Translations under genes and position numbers: made by a program | Notes under the pieces: generated by a model | Database searches by the model: none | What the model saw: the letters and a program-made list of their open reading frames with translations, nothing else | Told to the model about the DNA's origin: nothing | Assembly: GCA_944989445.1 (NCBI GenBank) | Contig: CALYLW010000315.1 | Coordinates: forward strand, 1 to 64,000 | Origin: Ampullaceana balthica | Lineage: Eukaryota > Mollusca > Gastropoda > Lymnaeidae | Direction of reading: 5' to 3' | DNA: 64,000 nt | Shown here: positions 1 to 11,974 of the stretch, one piece after another | How the letters are laid out: the number at the start of each line of letters is the position of its first letter | Numbering within the stretch: position 1 is the stretch's first letter

Positions 1-434
1 CCCCACATTTCAGGAAGTTAATATTTCGTATTTATCAAACAAGGTATAAGTTTATATTACTTGGGTAGGTTGTTGACAAAAAAAGTTGGTTCACTACAGC
101 CGAAGTGCGGCGCCGTAGGCCGCGCCTAACGACTCCTAGTTTGTTTTATAATACTCAACACAACTACTCGTATTTTATGTTATATTCTTTACTGAATCCT
201 TGTTGCGATTCAAAATTATGTCACGTTTCACTGAAGCCATGCCTTGGTATGATAAACTAATGGCATGTCATGTGATCACATAAATTAATGTCTATGATAT
301 CCAATTAATAATACGCCATGACCCTATGGTGTTATACTACCATGTCTTTACGATGGGAAATTGTAATTTTCATTGTAATCCATTTAGTCAATAGTTTTCT
401 AAAACATGGCGAAATATTTCTTTTTGGAACCTGG

Positions 435-575
435 TGTAACACCATAGACAACTACAAAATAGCATTAGACAACTACAAAATACATAGACATCTACAAAAT
501 ACATAGGACAACTACAAAAATACATAGACAGACAACTACAAGAAATACATAGGAAAACTACAAGAATACATAGAC
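435..575. repeat. Degenerate short tandem repeat (about 17-20 bp unit)
   Basis: About seven imperfect copies of a unit like ACAACTACAAAATACATAG, differing by small indels. Both strands are incidentally open for about 60 codons, which follows from the repeat. Nothing else is recognised in the first 430 bases apart from a GC-richer patch near 100-130. Confidence 0.7.
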
Positions 576-603
576 ATACCACAACATAAAGAAATTATTC
601 CCT

Positions 604-1744
604 CCTTCCTCGCGATTTTTCGTGCCCTCTTTTTAAAAAATTAAATTAGATACTATGAAGTTTGTAAATACATAATTATAAATACTAAACATGTGTGCAT
701 CTTGTTCATCACACTACTTCCCATTCCATAACAAAAATAAATGTCTTTAAGAGAATGTTCCTGTACGTCACAAAACAATTTTGTTATATTAGCAATCTAC
801 ATTTTGTATACAAACAATATGGCTAAGTGCGGCATTTACTACTTTTTAAAAAAAATTTCAACATTTTCTGACCTCAAAATATTGCTGGAGTTCATTTTAA
901 AATGCACTCACACTACTAGCGCTCTAAACGGCTCGTTTTGCAAGAAGCGTCAAGGTCTGTCTATCCAAGTTTATACATTGGGCAACCATTTCCAAGATGA
1001 CGGTCAACGCCAGCATGTTTTCTGGCTTTCTGCGTTTGATGTAATGCTTGATATACTCGTAAACATCAATGTATATATGCCATAGTTTTCTCAAACATTA
1101 AAAGTATTCATTGCTAATGGCTTCTACCTGCCACTAATACGTGTACACGTGACTTTGATGAGTCGTGAAAAACCTTCAAGGTGAGTAAAAAGAAGTATCT
1201 TCCCACTGTTGCTCTGAGGCACCTTTTAATTGTCTGAGACATCATTTTTAAAAAAACAACTGTGCAACATATTAAAAAAAAGTAAGCATCATTATGATTA
1301 TATTTCTCCGAAAAATGCAACGCGATGTAATCATTGTTATTGCCTTTATGTAATAGCTTGATTTTTTTATTTTGCTGTGTGTAGACAGTCCTGTGTTTAA
1401 CGCTGAACAGCTTTGGTTAAGGGGAAAAAAACATACAATCCAAACTCTCTGTAGGTACATAACATATGGCTCTTACTGCAGCTTATGTCTGAACGATGTT
1501 TTCAAAATATTCCCATACTCCAAGCAAGCTGTCTTAAACAAGAGTCCCTAGTTCAAACCCCTCAATCTCACACCATCACCCTTCCACACTGCTCCCATGT
1601 TCTATAACAACACAATGTTGGCCTGACTGCCAACAGAACAATCAGCGGGTAAGGACCTAGTGATTATATCACTCTCACTGTGTAGATATATATTTAAGAA
1701 ATGCCAGCGGGTCAGGGATTCGGATCGAGTCAAGACCTTTTTAT
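604..1744. other. AT-rich stretch, no gene recognised
   Basis: I see no conserved protein motif, RNA gene or clear transposon end. A 114-codon open frame at 741-1085 (+) resembles no family I know and has no splice or codon support. Around 1685-1735 a GGATTCGGATCGAGTC stretch vaguely recalls a tRNA B box, but no A box or cloverleaf goes with it. Confidence 0.5.
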
Positions 1745-2862
1745 TGTATTCCTTTAACCAGCTATCTAGTGTTCATGTCAATCAGTATGACCTGTATTTC
1801 TACATGTATCCAGCATGATCAGCTGTTATCATGTATGCCAAATGATCTGTATTTCTTGTACATGTTATCCAGCTAGTCTAGCGTGTTCAAGTCAATCAAC
1901 ATGACTGTTTATTTCCTTACATGTATCCAGCATATCTGAGCTGTTCAAGTCAATCAAAATGACCTGTTATTTCTTCCATGTATCCAGCTATCTAGCGTCG
2001 TTCAAGTTAATCAACATGACCTGTATTTCTTCCTTGTATCCATGCTATCTAGCTGTTCAGGTCAATCAAATTGACTCTGTATTTCCTTCCATGTATCCAG
2101 CTTAGCTAGTGTTCAAGTCAATCAAATGACCTGTATTTCTTACATGTATCCAGCTATCTAGTCTGTTCAAGTCAATCAATAATTGAGCCTGTACTATATT
2201 TACATGATATCCAGCTATCTAGCTGTTCAAGTCAATCAAATGACCTGTATTTCTTCACGTGTATCCAGCTATCTAGACTGTTTCAAGTCAATCAAATGAC
2301 CTGTATTTCTTACATGTATCCAGCTATCTAGCTGTTCAAGTCAATCAAATGACACAGTATTTCATTAACATGTATCAGCGATCTATCTGTTCAAGCTAAT
2401 AATCAAATGATCCTGTTAGTTCTTACATGTAATCCAGCTACTTAGTCTGTTCAAGTCAATCAAAATGACCTGTATTTCTTACATGATTATCCAGCTATCT
2501 AGCTGTTCAAGTCAATCAAATGACCTGTATTTCTTACATGTATCCAAGCATCTAGCTGTTCAATGCTCATCAATTTCTGACTGTATTTACTTACATCGCT
2601 ATCCAGCTCATCTAGCTGTTCCAGTCAATCCAACCGTACCAATGACCTAGTCTTTCCTTCTTACATGCTTATCCACGCGTATCTCAGCTGTTCTAGTCAA
2701 TCAGATATTATGACTGTATTATTTTACATGGTATCCCAGCGTATCTAGCTCGTTCAAGTCATACAAGATGACCGTGTATCTTACATGTATTCCAGCTATC
2801 CAAGTTATTTAAGGCCATAATTCAATCTGACCATTTGTATTTACTTCCATGTATCCAGTTTT
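1745..2862. repeat. Degenerate minisatellite, about 53-bp unit
   Basis: About 20 head-to-tail copies of a unit containing TATCCAGCTATCTAGCTGTT, CAAGTCAATCAAATGACCTG and TATTTCTTACATG. Copies differ mainly by single-base insertions and deletions rather than substitutions. This may be genuine decay, but the indel bias also fits uncorrected long-read errors in the assembly. Confidence 0.85.
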
Positions 2863-3654
2863 CCTGTGGGTTAAAAACTAGACCAGAGTGCAGCTCCGAG
2901 CCTCTTGACCAACCCACCCCTTCCTTGGTTCAAGCTGTTCCGCAATCACTCGCGGTGACTCCATTTGCTTTGGGTATCTGGACTGGATGCTTATCAACCT
3001 TTTAAATATATGTTATTGCAACTTAGTTTACCCACTTTATGTGAAAGCTTTTAACGGAATTTGAAGTGGCTTTCTAAAATCGTTAGGTATTTAATAACTT
3101 TCCTTATAAAATGATTTTTCAATGTATATATGATCTATTTTGTAGTTAATGTTTTCTTTCGAATCAAATAAATGTTCACTTCTACGCCGTGAGTCCAATT
3201 TATTGAAACAGCCACAACACTGTTGATAAATTATAGGATATCTTTAAGAACTATGTGATAATTTTACTTGTATAAAATTTGAATAAGAAAGAATTATTTT
3301 AGGTCCTAGTGTTCTGTGATGAAAAGTAAACTGTTAATAACCTAAAGAAGAATAGAGATAAATAATATAAATAAATGCAGTAGTAAGTTTTAAATGTGTA
3401 CCAAATTACATAGTGTTATACTTTGAAATAATAATTTACTCGCACTACCCTACTTAATAGTCAGCCTATTCTTTTTGTTTAGAAGGCACTGTATTAAGCG
3501 TGTTGGGGTAATTAAAGGCGGTGGACATTGTGCTAGCCACACATCCCCTCGTATGCTGCGTTGGATATAGAAAACTGTGAGACGCGATGGTGTCACTGGC
3601 CCACCATTGGCCATTCATGTTAAGCTGAGAGGGAACTTTACTACTATCGTACGT
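2863..3654. other. AT-rich stretch, no gene recognised
   Basis: Unique-looking AT-rich sequence between two degenerate arrays, with no coding signature, splice-site pair or terminal repeats that I could support. Confidence 0.45.
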
Positions 3655-3935
3655 ATCACTAAACTCATCATTACAAATAATCCCCTTATTGGTTACATAA
3701 GTAAACTATATAACTATCCTCGTCTACAATCGAATTCCCCCTTATTTGTTTATATACAAGTATACTATATACTTTCCTCTCATCAATCGAATCTCCCCTA
3801 CTTTGTTCAATTAACTATCTTTCTATCTCTCAATCAATCGAATCCCCCTACTTTTGTTCCAAAATAAACTTTTACTATCCTTCTCATCAATCGAATTCTC
3901 CCCTTCTTTGTGTTCCAAGTCAACGACTCTCTTCT
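3655..3935. repeat. Degenerate minisatellite, about 55-60-bp unit
   Basis: About five imperfect copies of a unit containing CATCAATCGAATCCCCCTA followed by TTTGTTC and an ACTATC run. Copies vary in length by indels. A 96-codon open frame across it is an effect of the repeat. Confidence 0.65.
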
Positions 3936-4254
3936 CAATTTTCATTGATGTCCTCCTCTATTAACTCTCCGCTCCACTTGCTCCATGCTACAAAAATTGT
4001 TTCTTGTTTCTTTGCCTTCGCCCATGACAGAGAAAAAGCAAACAAAGTTTATTTTAAAAATTTAATTAAATTTTATTTATAGTGAGTAATGTCAAGTTAG
4101 AATTTGTCCGCTATCTTGCTAAGTAAAGTACACAATCTAATAATTAGAGTTTGTGTCTGAGGATCCTGTGTAGTTTAGCTATAATTGAAGCCTGAGCATT
4201 GAACTATGTGGTGTTTGGCTATGTTAATTTATACCATAACTTCTTTACTGTACG

Positions 4255-4990
4255 CTACAAATAGAATTTTGCTATGCTAGGTCAGTATCTGTGGTGTAAT
4301 GTCAGCATGAGTCAGTATCTGTGTGTGTGTCGAATGGAGTTCCAGTGTTATGTAGTTAAAAATCATAACCATGGATCAGTGTCTATGTGTATTATATTAT
4401 CCACGATGGTCTGTGTCTATGTGTTATAACACCATATGGTGTAGTTTTGTATATGTGTATAACCCATGGTCAGTGTCTATGTGTTGTAGTAATTTATCCT
4501 TGCAGTACAGTGGTCTATGGTTTAACCATGGTCCTCGTGTCTTTATTGTGCCTAGAAATAAAAATCCAATGGTCCGTGTCTTATGTGTATAACCATGGTC
4601 TAAGAGAGAGTCTATGTGTTTTAGCCAATGGTGTCAGTGTCTATGGGTATAACCACATGGTGCCTGTGTCTATGTGTAGAACCATGGTCGTGTCTTATGT
4701 GTCGTATAACCGATGGTCAGTGTCTATGTGTATATCCATGTGTCAGTGTCTATGTGTATAACCATGGTCAGTGTCTTTGTGTATAACCTGGTCGCTGTGT
4801 TCTGTGTGTATTAACTCCCCAAGTGTGGTCTCATGTGTTCTATGCTGCGCATAGCACCTTATGGTCAGTGTTGCTATGTGTAAATAACTCATGGTCAGTG
4901 TCTATGTGCGTTGAATTAACCATGGTACTGTCGTCTATGTAGAGTATAACAATGGTCTGTAGTGTCTATGTATATAACCATGATACCGTT
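4255..4990. repeat. Degenerate minisatellite, about 23-25-bp unit
   Basis: About 25-30 copies of a unit around ATAACCATGGTCAGTGTCTA TGTGT, with frequent one- to three-base indels. Two overlapping open frames (to 124 codons) are by-products of the repeat and look like no known protein. Confidence 0.85.
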
Positions 4991-6654
4991 GTCCGTGTGT
5001 TTTGTTCTAGCGGCTGTTGGCCTCTGTGACTCACCTGATGTATTGTGTATGTAGGGATTTCGGGCGGGTGTTGAGTAGGGTCACCCTATGGAACGCTCCT
5101 TGTGCAATAGGTCAGTTTTGGCGTCCAGGTGAGAGCATTACATAAACAGATGGGGACCGCTTGAGTAACGAAAGCGGCATAACTTCCGGTTGCTGTGTGC
5201 TTGACGGTGTAGTACTCTATGTCATCTTTCTGTGGCGACACCAACTCATAAAATCTTTAATGAGATTTACTTTTTTTTTATTCTTTTTGTGCATTAAAAA
5301 AATTTCGGAACCATTTTATTTTTAAAAGTTTTTAACGGTTATATGACTTTGAATTCAACAACCACTGTTCTACATCCTTGAAACTTTATAAAAAAAATAA
5401 AGTTATTAATTTTTTTTAAATTGTTCAACATTGTTGCCAGTCTTCGGCATAGGGTTGTAGAGCAAAGCTATGTTTGATTTTTAAAGCCTTATATTATCGT
5501 CACCGTCTGTCTGTACTGTCGTTGGATCTTTGTCCCGACGGAAAAAACTCAAAAAGTTTGTTAGTAAAAAAAACAATGACCCACTTACCATTGATCTATC
5601 GAGCTGAAATTTTGACATAGACTGTGTCACTACAAATGCAATAGTTATCAACTTCAGTTGATTGGAATGTAACGTATTTAATTTATAGTTCAAATTGTTA
5701 AAAAATTTCGGTAGGTTATTTTTACACTTTTTCTTTTAAAGATGTGCCCAAGTAATTGAGATATAAAATTGTAACCATTTTCCGACTTTTTCAGATATCC
5801 GATAATAATTTTCTTTTTTTTTATAGACATTCCTGATGTTTTGTTAGAATCTGTAAAGTCTGTCAAACATTTCAGGTATGATTTCAGAGATTAACTTTAC
5901 CTTGAAGTTCCTTGACCAGCTCACACGTCCTTACGATATGGCACCGCTGGAGTCCATTAGGTGAGAAGGGGACGGGTCGCTGATGTACCAAAATGTCCTG
6001 ACCGGATGTACGTGTTCTGCGCCTCATCTGGGGGTGTACCCCAGCTGTCGTCGCGCACTCAACTTGTTCTTATGTACTGTGGACTGCATGTAGGTCGCAG
6101 AGAAATCATAATTTTATAAAAATAATTTTTAAGAAGAATCTTTAAATAGTAGACAGAAAGGATTGGCATTTGAAGGAATATAACAAACTCATTTCTTCGC
6201 CAATTGTTCCGATAACCTATAAATTTTATAAATATTGATTTTTTTTATCCGTAATAACCTAATTTTTCATTTGATTTTTCTATTCTCTGTTTACCGAATG
6301 CATGAGTATTCTTAAATATCTAATTACTCTAATAATAGTATTAATGATAAAATCATACGGAAGTTTCTTGCAGTCTTTTGGTTAATTTATTGATTTTATG
6401 TTTTTAAACGGCTTCTCAAATGGTATACCAGCTTACCCTCATGCGCGTTCCAAACGATCAGAAGAGTAGGGGAATTCAGTGAATACCAATGAGTTGTAAT
6501 TGCTCGAATGCAATTAGAAAAATTAAATATTTTATGTGATGAAATTTCTACGAGGGGACTGTAGATTCATACAACTTCCTAATGTTTCATCGCGATCGGA
6601 ATGAAAGAAAAAAAAATAAATTTTGAATATAGCTTTAGATATATAAGTTAATAA
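4991..6654. other. Mostly unrecognised sequence with one dispersed-repeat copy
   Basis: No gene is supported. At about 5485-5660 there is a diverged copy of the dispersed repeat seen twice at 15.4-15.9 kb (GTCTGTCTGT leader, then AATGACCCACTT and ATCGAGCTGAAAT). The remainder is AT-rich with some GC-richer islands near 5030-5200 and 5930-6080 that show no coding pattern. Confidence 0.5.
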
Positions 6655-6895
6655 GGTCCCAAGGCGATGCAAGATGTTAAAGATTAGTTCCCCTGGATGC
6701 AAGATGTTAACTCGATTAAGGTTCACCCAGGGATGCAAGAAATGTGTAAGATTACGGTCCCCGGGTAATTTGCCAAGATGTGAAGAATAGGATGTCCCCG
6801 TGGTATGCAAGATGTTAAAGATATGAGGTTCGCCCGGGTGAAAAATGTTAAAGATTTTAGGTTCTCGGGTGCAAGATGTAATAGTTTGCAAAATG
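6655..6895. repeat. Degenerate minisatellite, about 30-bp unit
   Basis: About seven imperfect copies of a unit containing GGATGCAAGATGTTAAAGAT and a GGTTCCCC-like segment. As with the arrays to its left, copies differ largely by indels. Confidence 0.7.
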
Positions 6896-8477
6896 TTGAT
6901 GCGTCAATCTGAGATACTGCGGATGGTAGTAATGTGTGTTAGTATATAAATTTTTAAGATCGTCTAAAAATTAAATGCTAATTGTAAGCTTAAATTTGAA
7001 CACAAAAAATGGAGGCTTCCTTGCCTAATAATAATGTTACATTAAGAGTTTAAAGCGCTTATCAAGTATTTTATAAAGTCCTTAAAATTTGTGATGTTAC
7101 CAATTTTGGTCCAGCTCCAGGTTCCATTTATAGCAAGAGTCATTGTTCCAAAATTATTGTTTTATATATAGCTTATTTAAGGAAAAACACGTACCTTTTG
7201 GGTCCCTGTGTCCAACGGTAATGAGTGATTGCTCGCTATGGTAGTCCTGCATTAGTTTTGTACGGATAAGGTTTACTCAAAAAAACTTTCACAGTTTCAA
7301 TAGCGATGAGTTGAATGGTTGTTGCAATGTATGAGGGTTATGTATGACACATATTTATTATATATATAAGAGAGAGAGAGATAGATAGAATGTTGTTGAT
7401 GAATTATGATATATGTAATTTAATAAATAGATTTGAGTGTTTTACTTGTAATTTTAACCTTTCAAATTTTGCTTAGAAATGACGCAACTTTCAAAATAAG
7501 TGTAGAAAGAACTACCTATTACTGTTTATGTTTAAGTAGATTTCTGGAAAGAGATATATACGTGGCATTGTCAGATGGTTAAGTTTACTAGGTTTAGGGA
7601 CTATGGGATTTTATTGACTGAATAATGTTTTAAGACTTCTCGAGCTCGCATATTTTTTTTGTGACTTGGACAGCTCTCATGGTCATGATGACGGGTGGTT
7701 TGACTAACAGAACGATGTCAGAATGCTCTGCAAAAAAATAATAATTTAAAAAAATTCAATATGATAAATAAACTAAATAGAATTATCTTTTTTGTCAAAT
7801 ATCCCCCGTGCCAGGAATAAAATCGTTGCTACCGTCAGATCGCAACCTTCAGTGGGAATTATTTGAGCTAAAAAATGATGACAAGGTAAATTTTAAATTA
7901 TAAAGAAACATTTATATTTTAAAAGTTTGTAAAAGCCTTGATCTACTCGATTGTACGTTTCGTTGGTGATTCTAGGGCCGCTATCCCTTTGCTTTTCATG
8001 TTTGAAAGATTTTTACTTATTGCTTTGATCATACTCACGTAGTTCTCGTGTACCAGTAGAGATCATCAACTCTATCAGTCTTTCAGAAAATTAGTAGAAA
8101 AAAAAGAACGTTTGTGTAAGCCATAAATATTAGTGACGTATATCAAAAGAATGGTTCCCCTTGCATATAGACTCCGTTTGATGATCACGTGACTGCTTAT
8201 CCATATTTGACACTGTCTGGAGCACCAATGAAATGCAACCTCATACTACAAGACAAACTACACATTAATGAATATACGCATGCTTTTGTTTCGCTTCTAG
8301 TGAATGGTAGGCGGCACACATGCTTCGTTCGATATATGATATTATATCAAGACGAAGAGAGTTACTACGGCTTCCATAAATCTGTTGTATGCTCATTGAT
8401 TGCTCCCATCACACAGAAAATTGAGTTCATAGACGCTCCACACGTTTATAGTCATGGAACTGTAAATTGTGTCTAGT
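6896..8477. other. AT-rich stretch, no gene recognised
   Basis: Contains a short AG/ATAG microsatellite at about 7369-7390. A 95-codon open frame at 8189-8476 (+) is not repeat-derived and has a fairly normal amino-acid mix, but I recognise no domain and see no exon structure around it, so I do not call it a gene. Confidence 0.45.
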
Positions 8478-8570
8478 AACACCAAAGTGTTTAGTAAGAC
8501 TAATGTGTTTCGTGAGATCAATGTGTCTAGTAAGACTAATGAGTCTAATAAGACCAATGTGTCTAGTAAG
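8478..8570. repeat. Left part of an 18-bp tandem array split by a hAT element
   Basis: Copies of a roughly 18-bp unit AATGTGTCTAGTAAGACT with variants (TTTCGTGAGATC). The array stops exactly at the hAT-type element that starts at 8571 and resumes at 10458 in the same phase, so the two parts were once continuous. Confidence 0.85.
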
Positions 8571-9089
8571 TAGGGCTGTCAATTTTGTTGAAAAAAGCTG
8601 CCCGGGTACCCGTGAAAATATCGAACGGGTACCCGGGTTACCCGTTCTATTTCTAAACGTCGTATAATTTTCCCCGTCATGACCGATATACAATGGAACC
8701 TAGCCACCATCCATGCACCTCATTTCACACAGTAGTAGTAGCCAACGGCTTGCTTCCAGTAACATACTATTACTAATGCACTACAGTTAACTACAATGCA
8801 GTCATTTTTTAAATTCAATTCCTGCTGTAAATGCATTCGTCACACTCATAAACTAAAACTAGAGTAAACTGAACATGCAAACAAAATGTCAACAGAATGA
8901 CGTAACGTTCAACGTCATACCTTGAATGTTAATATCCACTTGGCGTCGGTAGTCAATGCTAAGGGCGATGACGTATGCTATACTGCGGTAAATTTCAAGT
9001 GATCGTGCTTTGGTCAATGGTACTGCTTTTGTTGACACCAACAAGTTTCTGATATTGGTGGGTCAGCGTTTTTTTTAATCAATATCAAT

Positions 9090-9245
9090 TTTATGAATAG
9101 TGTTCAGATGGCGTTTTATCGCACTAGGTTGCCACCCTTCGCAGACATAATTTCATTACAATGCTGCATTTTGCAGTGTCACTGTCAACTCGCTTGGCAT
9201 GATTCCACACGTCCGACGTCTGACCCATCTTATTAACCATAAAAG
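9090..9245 (-). pseudogene. Broken BED zinc finger of a hAT transposase
   Basis: On the minus strand, from the ATG at 9226-9228, the reading MGQTSDVWNHAKRVDS followed by DTAKCS matches the start of a BED finger (conserved W, first Cys). The second Cys and the NLVR segment are read in a shifted frame, and the IKRHLN-like end lies after a further break with stops between. BED fingers are typical of the N-terminus of hAT transposases, which supports the identity of the surrounding element. It is a fossil: at least two frame breaks and nothing downstream of the finger. Confidence 0.6.
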
Positions 9246-9339
9246 CTGACAACTTTAGGTGTATATCAATTTTTGGGCTTGGCAAACACGTGTTAATGAA
9301 CCCAAGAAACACACGCGAATGCAAGAGTGTGGGTTATAG

Positions 9340-9598
9340 CAGTGCTTCTCAAAGTGGTGGTCCGCGGAAGTTATCAAGAAAGGAGAGAGAAATATAATTA
9401 TAATCCTCCAATTGCTACCAATAATACTAACCCTATAGAATTTGTCATTTTTGACAATAAACTAATAAATAAAAGAAATAAAAGGAAATAAAATACATTT
9501 CGCTTCCATGTAAGTACAGGGAAAATAGTGCACAGGTTCCTGGTGCAATGGAAAAAATTCCTGCCCGTCCGCCATACTAAAAAGTTTGAGAAGCACTG
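9340..9598. mobile_element. hAT MITE, 259 bp, nested inside the larger hAT element
   Basis: Starts CAGTGCTTCTCAAAG and ends TTTGAGAAGCACTG, an almost perfect terminal inverted repeat of the widespread hAT type. Flanking 8-bp copies of GGTTATAG (9332-9339 and 9599-9606) are identical. It interrupts one copy of the internal direct repeat of the 8.6-10.5 kb element; the other copy near 9925-9940 keeps the uninterrupted GGGTTATAGGAGTGAAG. It therefore inserted after that duplication. It has no coding capacity. Confidence 0.92.
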
Positions 9599-10457
9599 GG
9601 TTATAGGATTGAAGAGAGTAAAGGGGGGGGGAGGGTAGAAAAACGACATTAGATAGTATCAATCGGTCTCCCACTGTCGGCTATTTCAAAGCAAAGTTAG
9701 TTTCAGAGCAAGGGTGTTTTTATGAGAAAAAAAAACCAGACACGGCATCTTTCATCTATATGCAGTCCATCCTCACAGCTGACGTCTTACCCATCCTACA
9801 CTGTTAGTAACTATTTTATTTATTAAATTTAAATACTGACGACCTTGTACGCATTATTAACATCTGTTTTTTCTAGGTCAGCACGTGTTAATGAACACAA
9901 GAAGTAGAAACTAATGAAAGGGTGTGGGTTATAGGAGTGAAGGGAGGAGAGGGGGGAGGGTTAGATAAACAACATTAGCTAGTATCAATCGGCGTATTTC
10001 AAAGCAAAGTTAGTGAAAGCAGGGGTGTTTTTTTTATTAACAAACAGCGTCTTTCATCTCTAAGCAGTCCATCCTTTTTTGGCAGAGGACTTTTGTTGTC
10101 TTTATATGATTCTTTTAAAGAACCATAACTTTTTTGTGTTGTGCGGTTTCTGTTTCACGTTGAGAGAAAAAAGATTTATCAAAATACATTGTAGTTTGTA
10201 GTGACCGTTGACAGATATTTCTCCTTAGATGTACTTCTAAGCATATTTTGGAAACAAAAATTTTCATTTGATAAACTGTTTCGCGAGCCACAATGTAAAC
10301 ACACAAAAAGCCGCATGGGAGCCGAAGTTTGGCCTACGGTTAATATAGCCTATAGACCTTCAAGCCACATTTTCACGGGTACCCGAGCGGAATTTTATTA
10401 CCCGGGTAATCACACGGCAACGGGTACCCGGGTCCCGGGTACCCGTTGACAGGCCTA

Positions 10458-10740
10458 CTAGTAAGACCAATGTGTTTCGTGAGATCAATGTGTCTAGTAA
10501 GACTAATGAGTCTAATAAGACCAATGTGTCTAGTAAGACCAGTGTGTTTCGTGAGATCAATGTGTCTAGTAAGACTAATGTATCTAGTATCTAGTAAGAA
10601 TAATGTTTCTAGTAAGACCAATGTTTCTAGTATAAGACCTATGTATCTAATTAGAATATTGTTTGTGTTGTAAGACTAAGGTGTCTAATAACACTAATGT
10701 GTCCAGTAAAAACCGTGTGTCCAGTTAGATCAGTTAGCAC
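10458..10740. repeat. Right part of the 18-bp tandem array
   Basis: Continuation of the AATGTGTCTAGTAAGACT array after the hAT element; the first eight bases are the right target duplication. Copies degrade toward 10740. Confidence 0.85.
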
Positions 10741-11974
10741 AGTAACGTGTGTGACCACAAAAAAAAACATTATGCAAGCCAACCAGTTCAACTAGTATAA
10801 GCAAGGCCTCTCCATTGAATCATTGATAATTCAAGATTGTGCGTCGTTCCATTATAAACAAGATAACAGACGCATAAACCGAACTAAGAATACCTGAGAT
10901 TGACGCATACACGTAAGTTGTATGTAAATAAAACAGTCTGTCTCAGAAAGATACCATTTTACATGTCATTAAGAGAAAGACGCAGTTAACATTGGGGAAA
11001 TGGTCAAGTATGTCTGCAAAGTTTGGTGCTACAAACTTGACGGATTTGCGAGTGGAAAGAAAGGCTTTCAGATTCCAAGGATTAATCCACGTATCACTAG
11101 CCACGCACCACTAGCCACGCACCACTAGCCACATATCACAACAAAAAATTATTTTAATTTACCGTTTAAAGAAGATTAACAATTTAATAACCGTCTTCTG
11201 GAATTTGAACAGTGCAAAAATCGTTGAGTTGGTGCACGTTTATATAGTCGCGGTAGTCGGGAGGTTGTTGACACCCCACCTGATAAAGAAAATCAACTTG
11301 CCGGGGAGGGGTGGCGGGCTAGCAGAGATACGATTCGGAAAAGGTATTCGACTTCAGGGGCGTGGGATTTTCATACAAGAACATATTCACTAAACTACAT
11401 CAGTCTCTTATACAGTTCAGATATATGTTAGCAGACCTATGTACGCACTATTAAAATCAAATTGATTTTTGTTTAAATTCATTACTTTAAAAATTTGGAT
11501 AAACCGCTGATTTGATGAAACGCCCATGTAACACAAACGAATTGATTCAGTGCGATTTTTAAGTACGTGTTTATCCAAGCTCGTTTGATAAGGCTTTACA
11601 TTTACAGTAAAGATTTTTTTTTAAATTAACTTTATATTTTAAATCTCAAGAATTTCTGACATCGCCAAACTCTGCTGGAAGTTCGTTAACTTTAAAAAGG
11701 TAATAATGCAATTAAAAACTGAATTCTTACTTTTTAGATTTTCGTAAAATTGCTTCTTTTTCAAATATGTGAAGAAGCTTAAAACCATATTACCGTTTGA
11801 GAATGGCTGATCACATTTTGTCCAGTGACGCAGCATGACGCGGTTAAACCTTGAGTTTGATAATTCACCATGACGGTAGTTAAATCAATTTTCTTGAAAG
11901 AAGTTTATCAAACTAGCCCCACATAGTGTCTGTTTTGTCTGCCTTTCCAGTTCAGTTAGTAATGTCTGTTGTCT
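10741..11974. other. AT-rich stretch with a short 16-bp triplet repeat
   Basis: Three copies of a 16-bp unit CACCACTAGCCACGCA lie at about 11088-11136. Otherwise I see nothing supportable. Confidence 0.5.

Larger units (their letters stand above)
8571..10457. mobile_element. hAT-derived non-autonomous element, 1.9 kb, perfect 8-bp target duplication
   Basis: The element starts TAGGGCTGTCAA and ends TTGACAGGCCTA, an imperfect terminal inverted repeat of hAT type. It is flanked by identical 8-bp copies of CTAGTAAG (8563-8570 and 10458-10465), the duplication length expected for hAT transposases. Both subterminal regions are dense in the palindrome CGGGTACCCG (several copies within about 100 bp of each end), possible transposase binding sites. 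Inside are a broken BED zinc finger on the minus strand (about 9090-9245), a nested 259-bp MITE, and an internal direct repeat (about 9288-9720 and 9884-10050, both with TGTTAATGAAC and AGTATCAATCGG). No DDE or hAT dimerisation domain is left, so it could move only in trans. Confidence 0.85.

Noticed and set aside
1540..1735. tRNA-like B-box motifs, possible SINE
   Set aside because: No A box at the right distance, no cloverleaf and no target duplication.
8189..8476. 95-codon open frame with ordinary composition
   Set aside because: No recognised domain, no splice context and no second exon; kept only as a note in the surrounding stretch.
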